Of a DNA stretch of 64,000 nt, positions 55,699 through 64,000 are shown piece after piece. The stretch is taken from contig JBBHKE010003455.1 in assembly GCA_037447655.1 (NCBI GenBank), positions 495,131-559,130 of the forward strand, given 5' to 3'. The DNA is from Zygnema cylindricum. Taxonomy: Eukaryota; Streptophyta; Zygnematophyceae; Zygnematales; Zygnemataceae. The position numbers and the translations under genes were made by a program. The notes below the pieces were generated by a model. That model did not search any database. It was not told where the DNA came from and saw nothing but the letters and a program-made list of their open reading frames with translations. Each line of letters opens with the position of its first letter. Position 1 is the stretch's first letter.

Positions 55699-56452
55699 GG
55701 GTATGTCCCCATGTGCATAAGTAAGGGTTTTTTTTTTGTCGTTTTCTTGTAAAACTTAGTGCCGTATAAGTTGCAACCGAACGAAGGAATCGCAAATTTG
55801 TAGAGTACAATTTGCGTCATCCTCGAATTTAGGATGTACGAAAATTTGTCATCTTGTGTTTTTCGACCCACTTCCACAACAAAAAACGTCATCTTCAAAC
55901 TTATGTTTAAAACACATGCGCGATGTGTTTTAAAACTAGGTTTTTTCGATAAACAAATAGGAACGTATATTCGCACGTGCCGTAATTTTTGAAAATTTTC
56001 GTACGATTTTCAAGGACAAATAAAAGTACACAATTCGCTATGTTTTGTCCGTTTGCGTTCGAATAAGACGAAGAAAAGTACACAATTTGTTGGTTTTGTC
56101 CGTTTTCATCCAATACGGATTTTTTTTTTGCAGGGGTCTCGAAATTCCAATGCCATTTCACGTCGACCAAAGGCAAAGCACATCTTCTTCAACCGTGAAA
56201 CGGCACAGGCTGGAAGGCGGTACGTCTACAATGCCACGGTAAGACATGCGACGTCACAAGCAACTCCAAAAAAAACACAGATTGTAGACGTTGACAGCCG
56301 TCACAGGTATTGTCGACGTATACAATCGCGTCACAAGCGTAAGTTACGATTTCGTCCTTACAGACATAGGGACACTTGAACACCGGGTCCGGCGGATCCG
56401 CGCTAAAATACAAAGTAATTTCGCTAAGTTACAAGTACATGGGGACACACCC
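55699..56452. mobile_element. PIF/Harbinger-like non-autonomous element (copy 2)
   Basis: Ends GGGTATGTCCCCATGTGC and GTACATGGGGACACACCC, with TAA on the left and TTA on the right. The body aligns with 45367-46145 throughout, with small indels. The outer similarity of the two copies is enough to place them in one family. Confidence 0.7.
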
Positions 56453-58258
56453 TTATTTTCGGTCTGTACAAACGCTTGCGTGGCAGTACATTTTGTTTTG
56501 GAAGGCGTCGTACATATCATGTCCGCAAAGCGTTTCCTTTTTCGTACGGGCAAGTGGCTCATATCACGACACGCTAGTTGACGTAGGCTAGCGTCACGTG
56601 CCAGTTCACGGCGGACAAAAAAAAGTACCGTTTCCATACCATACCGTTTTCCCCTTTTTCAAGTGTGAACCACGCAATTATTTCGGTGATGAGGCACCGA
56701 CTTCCATTGGTAAACTTTGGAGCATAGGGGTATCGATTTATATTTAATACTTTAATGGTTTAAGATGTCGTGTTGTATTTTGTTTCTGATTATTTTTTTT
56801 GGAGTTTTTCGTATTTTTATTATATAATAAGTCAAAGTCGGTCAACGCATTCTAAAAAATGTGAAATTTTGAATTATGCGCATATGCATTTTTTTTTCAA
56901 AATACTTTTCCATGCGCATAGTACGAATGAAACATCTATGATTCTCCCTCGTTCAAAAAAAATCGAAGACGTTTCATGCGTGCAATACATGCTTTCTATT
57001 CGTCGATAGGGTGCTATTTTGGTTAAAATCAGATCGCGATTTGATTCCATCACAAGTGTGAAGATGAGTTGGTAGTATAACTTGCAGGATAAATTAAAAA
57101 GCACGATGGTAAACCATCTGAGTCTGGGGGTACAAAAGGGGTGGCATGACCAACACTGGGTCGCGATGATAATAACGCCAAATCGCCGTACCTTCCAAGT
57201 TCCAAGTTGACGCAAAATGTACTTGTGTTCTTGCCCATTTTTCGTACGGCGTAATATTTTCTCGTTGGAAGTCCCATTTTCTGCGAAAACGACGAGAAAA
57301 AAACCCTTACTTTAACACATGGGAACACGCCCTAAGTTCCACCAGTCGAAAAGTGGGGTAGTTTACAGAAATCCGCGACTATCCGTACTTTACCGTACCG
57401 ATTATTTTGTTTTTATACGCGAAACAACATTACAGAATCTTGCCAGTACTCTCCGAAGGTCTGGGAGGTAACACTGACCGTCGGATATTCATCCGCGAGG
57501 CATTCGCTTCATTTTTCTCTATAACTGCCAACGTACCTCAAGGAGGTGGGTTGGCAGATACAAAAAAAAATAATCGCGACACGCTAGACGATTAGGCTAC
57601 GTGTCACGATGGACAACCAACGAAAATCACAAGAATTGCACATGACACGTGCTTTCCAAAATGCAACCAAATGACCGGCCCTCAAAATTTGGCACCCGAA
57701 TCCGTTTCCGACGTGGCCGGCCGGTCCGTATCCGGTACGAAATCGGGTACCCCATTGTGACGTCTGGCCGAGCCCCGACCTTAAAGCGTCACCTGGAACA
57801 ATTTTTTTGTTATCGCGATTCGATAAGATCTGTAGAAACATGTCAGTGATGACAAAACGTTTGTCGTTTTTAGCCGACAAGTGACGTACCGTACCATACA
57901 GGCACGAGCGATAAAACAGGACAATCGTCCGCTGCTTTTTTGTCTTCTATTGCCGCCATATCAAACTCCAGCCCGACTTTGATTTGTGACTTAATTCTGT
58001 ACGGCACCGCTCAAGTTTCTGAATTGGCCGTATCTGCTAGGCTAATGTGTTGATGTGTTTTTTATTTTTTTACGGTTTTTTGTCCATGGCCGCTTGCCAT
58101 TTCTCTGTCACGGTCACATTTAGTGGATTTTTTGTCCATGGCCGCTTGCCATTTCTCTGTCACGGTCACATTTACTGGATTTTGTCGCGAATCAATTTCC
58201 GAAATGGTGCTCGTTCAAAAGTGCGGGTTTTATTATACGTGAGGAAAAAACTGAAATA
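56453..58258. other. GTAC-rich transposon-derived region
   Basis: No gene seen. The sequence is unusually rich in cgtac/gtacg words, and 57333-57420 resembles 7499-7590. A further inverted end (acatgggaacacgccctaa) occurs at 57318-57336. The region is likely layered remnants of TIR elements. Confidence 0.45.
58077..58180. repeat. 52-bp tandem duplication
   Basis: Two nearly identical adjacent copies containing tccatggccgcttgccattt and ctgtcacggtcaca, at 58077-58128 and 58129-58180. Confidence 0.9.
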
Positions 58259-58710
58259 TAGTGTTGAGTATTGGCAGGGTTTTGCCGATAATCGATATAT
58301 TGGCACAATACATCGACAATTCGACACCGGTGTATCGCCGATAAAAAACCGATAATATCGGTGTTTTATCGCGATAACACCTGTACGTACCGATACCTAT
58401 CGGCGATAATTGTACGGTTCGTACTGTACAATTATACGGTTTATTACAGTCGTACTGAACCGTCGTAATTCCGCTATATAAAGTACTAAACAGATTGTTA
58501 TACTTGGCATGCCACACTATATACAGTGAACAACATAATCCAGTATATTATAAAGTACTAGTATATAGCGTTTTATATTTTTTCCACTTATCGCCGATAA
58601 GGAATTTGTTGGTCTCCGAGCGATATATCGGGGACCCTTGACCGTTCCATAACCGATAACTATCGATATCGGTGTTATCACGATAAATTTCTTGCCGGTA
58701 CACAACACTA
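58259..58710. mobile_element. Non-autonomous hAT-like element, TATCG-rich
   Basis: Left end TAGTGTTGAGTATTGGC, right end GCCGGTACACAACACTA. The interior is full of cgataa/ttatcg motifs like the subterminal zones at 6293-6420 and 15300-15425. I could not see a convincing 8-bp target duplication. Confidence 0.55.
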
Positions 58711-59663
58711 TAAATACATTTTGGCAAAGTTGTGTATTGGTAGCCTCTTCTCTTACCGATAATCAAAATGTACGAGTTCTTTATTTACTCCTAATCGATA
58801 TATTGGTTGAAAATATCGAGTCTACAAGTATCCCGCTATAGTGGCATTCTATTGGTCCGATAAAACGATAAATCAATATCGTTATGGTTGTTCCAAAAGG
58901 ATTTATAAGGTTTAATCGATAATTATTTGTCTTAGTTCTCTTTATGGCTAAATTTTTATCGGGGTGATTAAATAAATGAATGTGATTGGGGTTTTAGAGC
59001 CACAAAGGAGCCCCTTATATCGCGTGGAAGCGAATAAATTGTTAAAGTCAATATATGAGTATATTTTATATTACTACTATATAATATATGGCATCGTGCT
59101 ATAATTTATACATGTATAATATGTTGCGTCACATATCATTTATGGTTGCTACTTTCGATAAAATAGAACTCCATAAGACAAAAGATTTTACCGAACCTTG
59201 GGCTATTGGCTCTTGACATAGTATTTCGGCCATTTCAAATTCAAAATGCCACCAAATAGAGAGTGTAAGTTATTAAAAGAGTGGATTTTCAAATACCCTT
59301 TTTTGTGTGTTAAGATCATCGAGATGAACTAATTGGGTTTGCAAGATTCAGTACACCCCCTTATTTTGTTTTTATACTTTTCCTTATCTTTATTTGTCTT
59401 CATATTTTGAGTGTTAAAAAGAAAGTGTTTTCCCTGGCATTTTTTCTTCATGTATGTTTTAACGTGTTTCAATCGCCCTATATGGATTATGAGGAACCAT
59501 AAAAAAGGTACATATTGATAATCGTCAAAACCCTTTCGATACGCAACAGTAAATACGGTAATGCGGGCAGCCCATCCATATTGCTGACGTCGTTTCATGC
59601 GTGATAGTTTGGAATAAATACATATTATTATTATTTTCCATACAATCGCGCGCACTAATGAAC

Positions 59664-60450
59664 TACACAGCGAATCGTAAATAGAGTAAAGAAAAAATTA
59701 GAGTAAAAAAAGAGAAAAAAGTAATTAATTATGAACTCTAATTTGTGTGATAAAAATTTTTCAAAAAGGAATTTACTTTAATTTATTTAAGTATCATAAT
59801 TTGATGCGCAGAATATCTCCACTGTAAATTAGGTATTCGTACAGAATCTGACAAAACGTACAGTTTATCGTCACTATGACGTTTGCACTACGTGGTTTGT
59901 TAAAACGCAATTACATGATAACGACCTGTATTAAATCATTATTTGTACTTTCTTACTTTATAAATTACAATTTTGCACGGCCAGACATCGACCGTACGCC
60001 ACACTATTTACAACGAAGTTGTATTAGAGTTATTGACGCTCATTCAAAAAGTACCTTAAATAGTATAATGAAAATTTTAAAATCATTTACTCTATTTAAC
60101 GCATAGTTAAAAAGTAGGTGAAAGTAGGCCTATACAATATGCATATTGTACTCAAAACATACAATATGACCTTAAGACCCATATTGTATTCGGACCTATT
60201 CGGACCAATTAAAACATTCGGGCCAAATTTGTTTATTTACACCGTCAGATTCGGACGATCGGACGGTCGCTGATCAAAGTATCGATCTAAGAAGATCACA
60301 TGAAAAGCCCATAACACAACTTACGATAAAGACGCCGACCAAAGGCCTACCATAAAAACGCCTACTTTTGAACTATGATCTAACGTGATAGAGTCGAATT
60401 TTAGGGCGACCGAATTAGCGTTATTTACTCTAATTACGATTCGCGGTGTA
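59664..60450. mobile_element. MITE, TACACCG family, carrying a nested MITE
   Basis: Left end TACACAGCGAATCGTAAATA, right end tttactctaattacgattcg then cggtgta, about 25 of 27 bp inverted match. A CATAG-ended MITE (60102-60377) sits inside, so without it the host is about 510 bp. Confidence 0.7.
60102..60377. mobile_element. hAT-type MITE, copy B1, with 8-bp target duplication
   Basis: Starts CATAGTTAAAAAGTAGGTGA and ends GCCTACTTTTGAACTATG. Flanks ATTTAACG (60094-60101) and ATCTAACG (60378-60385) match 7 of 8. It contains cctattcggaccaatt and gaagatcacatgaaaagccc, shared in reverse orientation with 61265-61570. Confidence 0.8.
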
Positions 60451-61264
60451 CCGCATTAGGTTTACCAGGTAGATTTCCTACCGGTCGATTTGAGGATCTG
60501 TGTGTTGTGTGATGTGCAGCTTTGGTTCCGTAAAGTTGCCGACCAGCAGCTTGGTACACGCCGAATGGGGAGAAAGTAGGGTATATGTCACTCCATTAAT
60601 GTACTGGATACAACCGTAACTGTTCTAGTTACAAGTTGGTATGTCGAACGACGGACCGACATTGAACAAACACAAACAAACAAACGCAAAGACGCTATGG
60701 CCAATCTACCGACAAAGCCCTTGGTGGACCGAGACTCTACCGAGATACTGATCCTGTCACGGCACTAGCATTGAGCGTGAATTAGAAGGTGCCACGCATA
60801 GGTGGTGTCTTGAAACAGAGAGTACGGTAGACGTGTGACAAACTGCACGTGTACACCAAGCAGCGAAAAGGACGTATAGAAAAACTGATTTTCTGCGATA
60901 TGTTTGTCGTTCATGTTCGTGACCGTTGCCAGCGTACGACTTCTAAGTTTTAAAGACGCACACACCGCCCTCAGGTGCCACCTACCCAGGTATTAAAGTC
61001 AGGGGGTACGTTTTTTTAGATGGTAAGAAAAGGTACAAAAACTATTCAGATATTTGTACCATCTATGTACTATTATGTACAAGTTATGAATATGCAGGTT
61101 GGTTTTAGGCCATGTAAAGGCCACTCATGTGAACTATTGGTCAGGACCTGCCACCGACAAGAAGCACTTAATGATGTTCTGTTTGAAAATTTGTCGTATT
61201 ATTACTTCATTTCACATTTTTTTGTTTCACCTGACCTGGGCAGGGTGCTCCGAAACGTTTTTAT
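60451..61264. other. Spacer between two MITEs, no gene seen
   Basis: About 800 bp with scattered short frames (for example 61020-61280) and no recognisable motif. Some gtac-rich words. Confidence 0.45.
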
Positions 61265-61570
61265 CATAGTTCAAAAGTAGGCGTTTTTATGGTAGGCATT
61301 TGGTGGACGCCATTATCGTAAGTTGTGTTATGGGCTTTTCATGTGATCTTCTTAGATCGCTACTTTGATCATCGACCGTCCGATCGTCCGAATCTGACGG
61401 TATGATTAAAAATATTTGGTTTGAATGTTTTAATTGGTCCAATTTTTGGTCAAAATGTTTTAATTGGTCCGAATAGGTCCGAATACAATATGGGTCTTAA
61501 GGTCATATTGTATGTTTTGTATACAATAGGCATATTGTATGGGCCTAATTTCACCTACTTTTGAACTATG
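61265..61570. mobile_element. hAT-type MITE, copy B2, with perfect 8-bp target duplication
   Basis: Starts CATAGTTCAAAAGTAGGCG, ends CACCTACTTTTGAACTATG, and is flanked on both sides by GTTTTTAT (61257-61264 and 61571-61578). Inverted relative to B1 and about 30 bp longer. Confidence 0.85.
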
Positions 61571-62217
61571 GTTTTTATGTATCTTTATTTTACCAAATTC
61601 TCGTTTTGTACCAAAAAGATTCGACACGTCACCGTAATTGTTTTGTCCTGTTGCTGCTTTTCCGCGTGATGCGGTACAAAACTAGATGATCATACGTTTT
61701 TTTGTCACATATTCGTTTACATTTCGTTTCGACCTTTATTGTTTGCTAGTGGATTTTGATACTGGCTGGTGCACGGAACCCTCAAAACCCTCCAACAGGT
61801 GATTCCACTCTGAGAGAGATCAACTTTTTTCAATCAACTTGAAAGCGCAGAAGACGCAAAATTGTTTCAAATATGATTCTCTTTCTCTCCTTGCTCTCCT
61901 TTAACACGTTTGTAATCTCAAAACAACTTCCACATATTGTGATAAAAGTAATGTATGCAGGAGTAAGACACTGTTAGGAGCTCCGGTATTTTATCTGAAA
62001 TCATGCAAAAAGCGAAAAAAATCACATAGTTTATCATATCTTTTCATATCGGGAATGATGACATTTACCAAAAGAAAGCACTTGTAAAAGTTATTGAAAG
62101 GACCTCAGCTATTTTTCTGTCTCATCTTTCGGAGTTTTTCTCATTGTAGTTTTCTTTTTGTGCAAAGATTTATTTGCTCAAATTCTTTATGCGCGATTTG
62201 CTTTCGTAAACCTTTAG

Positions 62218-62348
62218 GTCTTTTGTTTTGGAATTTTGTTAATAATAAAGAAGATGTGTGGAAGCGTGGAAAGGAGATGATTGACCGGCATTTTGAAGGT
62301 GAAATTAAACCAAGGATACGATTATTGCGGGAAATTAACTGTTCATGA
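62218..62348 (+). CDS. Possible terminal exon, product unknown
   Basis: After the acceptor-like cctttag an open frame runs LLFWNFVNNKEDVWKRGKEM and on through EIKPRIRLLREINC to a stop at 62348. The charged helical composition looks like real protein, but I do not recognise the family and found no upstream exon. It could be a chance frame. Confidence 0.25.
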
Positions 62349-63258
62349 AAAAGAACAATTAAAAAAGGCTAGGTGTATCGCATGCCGGTATATGAAGAAT
62401 ACGTCTTCCATTTGATGGTTTGTTTATTTACTGAGGATTGAAATCTGAGACGGACTGAAGAATTTTAATTTTATATGTACCAAATCGAAGTGGTTTTGAT
62501 TGACTGAGTTGTCTTAATGAGCTGATTTCCCTTTCTTTTTGTTCGCGTATTTGCAGCACCTGCTGGTCCACTTCGTTGCAACGCTATCTTCAGGTTTGTG
62601 CTAACTTCTTTGGCCTTTTTTAATTCTTGAAGACGATTCTCTGTGAGGCAGCAGGTTTTGTATGGCAAAACTTAACAAAACTATTTCCATGATGAAGGTT
62701 TATTTTGTTTATAGCGAGTGGTCTTGATAGGATGCGTTGTTATTTAATTCTGGTGTCAATTTAGTTTGCCAGTTAATGGAATCCGTCGTGCTCTTGAGCT
62801 ATCTTCATAAGCGCAGGATACTGATGATATGGACAAATTTGCTTCCCATTCTCATTTTGTGGTTGAACCAATCTTACATGGTAAACACGGTCATTTGCTG
62901 ATATACTTTTTAGCCTGTTCCGTGGTTCAAAATGAGTAAGATAATTTTGTAAATTACTTATGTATAGTGCGAATGTAACCACATAGATTGATAGATACTT
63001 CCACTCCACTTCAAGTGCTCTTATAGGAATAAGACTGGTAAATCCGTTGCACCGAAATTTTGTCAGAGCTTCGCTTAATTTTAACGTTTTAAAGGTATGA
63101 AGTATATTACTTAGTTTCTCCCTGAGGGAAGACCCCATACAATTTTTGTTGTTTGTAGAAGTTCTCACAAAGACGATATCTGGCTTTGAAAGCTAACAGT
63201 GGAGCCTGGCGGATGTTGCTCTCACAGCACCAAAGTTGTCAACGGCACAACTGGAAGC
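62349..63258. other. No supported gene
   Basis: The minus-strand frame 63168-62773 (131 codons) has no recognised domain and no clear splice context. The rest is AT-rich. Confidence 0.35.
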
Positions 63259-63404
63259 ATGAAGCCAAAGTTCTATACTCGTTCTGCAACTGGAGGAAAC
63301 GAAAAATGGCATCGGGCGCTTTGGGCTGTCCTCGTGATTGTGACAACAGTCATTCTTATTCAACAATTCTCGACAGATTTGTTTCCGTTTTCATGTCCTC
63401 ACCA
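63259..63404 (+). CDS. Possible first exon of a type II membrane protein
   Basis: From the ATG at 63259 the frame reads a basic head (MKPKFYTRSATGGNEKWHR), one hydrophobic segment (ALWAVLVIVTTVILI, about residues 20-34) and QQFSTDLFPFSCPH, ending at a consensus donor (cca|gtgagt). This is the layout of a Golgi signal-anchor protein such as a glycosyltransferase. Further exons would lie right of 63404, mostly outside the window, and none was identified. Confidence 0.35.
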
Positions 63405-64000
63405 GTGAGTCCAACTGAACAAACTTTTACAGTTGTCCAGAAAATAAGCTGGTTTAGTGGTGTTTGGTTATTCTTGCATTTTGAGTTAAACGATTAGACG
63501 CACCGCTTCAAGTGAGGGACAGGTACTATGGATGCGGAATAGTGTATGTATGTTTTCAAGCCACCCAGCTCTCAGTACCTTGAGATAAAATGATGATGCA
63601 CTTCTTTTGCACTTTTATGATTCTCCGTCTGCTATACCTTGGGTTGCCTGTGTTTCAATAACTCGCCTATTGGCTACTCTTTTTTGTTCGGCTGGCTTTT
63701 CAACGTATGTAACGTCTTCCCATGCATCAGGCGGTTCTAGGGGTTCTATACCATTTTTGGAGTTGACAAGTTGTGCTTTAACGTTGATTTGGTAGCTAGT
63801 CCATTTCGTTTATGATCTCTCTGTTTGGATCACAATGTGAAGCGATGATGAAAAAATTTCCATAGCAAATTGTCTTTCTGGATGTCTGCTCGGAGACGTG
63901 TCGCAAGTTGCAAAGTTGTCAGCAGAAACATTTTAAGTTGAAATAATATTGGATCTACAATATTTCATTTTTCATATATTTTACAATTGCCATGCCGTTG
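63405..64000. other. Window end, no supported gene
   Basis: Probably intron if the exon at 63259-63404 is real. The frame at 63607-63795 has no recognised motif. Confidence 0.3.

Noticed and set aside
62773-63168. 131-codon minus-strand frame
   Set aside because: No recognisable motif, no clear splice borders, and no similarity to any family I can name.

Overview
The window is intron-rich nuclear DNA, AT-rich outside exons, from a eukaryote that is most likely a green plant (Viridiplantae). The main evidence is a glucose-6-phosphate dehydrogenase whose exons read like the plastidic plant form, a plant-type glutaredoxin-like protein, and clusters of the plant G-box core CACGTG. An early-diverging streptophyte (charophyte alga or bryophyte) fits best because a metazoan-style GT18 N-glycan branching enzyme is also present, but the species is inferred, not proven. 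No operons, CRISPR arrays, rRNA or tRNA genes were recognised.

Gene layout, left to right: (1) the 3' nine exons of G6PD (225-5091, +), running in from outside the window. (2) Two nearly identical SLC43-like major facilitator transporter genes (9471-13417 and 16474-20325, both +), 536 aa each by my exon model and differing by three residues. (3) A long aldo-keto reductase gene (31580-21944, -) with a satellite array and several small transposons in its introns. (4) A plastid-type glutaredoxin-like gene (32450-34066, +), divergent from the reductase, with six CACGTG boxes around its first exon. (5) A ten-exon GT18 / MGAT5-like glycosyltransferase gene (44656-35399, -) with a type II membrane anchor. 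(6) A 3-hydroxy-3-methylglutaryl-CoA lyase gene (46994-54273, +), divergent from GT18. (7) A gene-poor, transposon-rich right end (54274-64000) with two weak exon candidates. Exon borders were read by eye from GT/AG sites. Codon phases close exactly for G6PD, both MFS genes, the glutaredoxin-like gene, GT18 and HMG-CoA lyase. In the reductase one junction (exon 5 to exon 6) is unresolved.

The repeat fraction is unusually legible. One family of small elements with ends like TACACCGCxxATCGCTATTA occurs at least nine times. There is a pair of CATAG-ended hAT-type MITEs with 8-bp target duplications, two PIF/Harbinger-like elements with TAA flanks, a 1.45-kb element with almost perfect ~180-bp inverted arms, several TAGTGTTG-ended TATCG-rich elements, and long pyrimidine microsatellites that always lie pyrimidine-side on the transcript strand of the gene holding them. 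The most striking arrangement is around the transporter duplication. A transposon left end at 6263 and right end at 15428 are each flanked by the same 8 bp (TGAGCCGC). Transporter copy 1, with the matching unoccupied target site in front of it, lies between those ends, while copy 2 lies just outside.

The metabolic genes do not form an obvious pathway. G6PD supplies NADPH, the aldo-keto reductase consumes NAD(P)H, HMG-CoA lyase belongs to leucine catabolism, and GT18 belongs to Golgi N-glycan branching.
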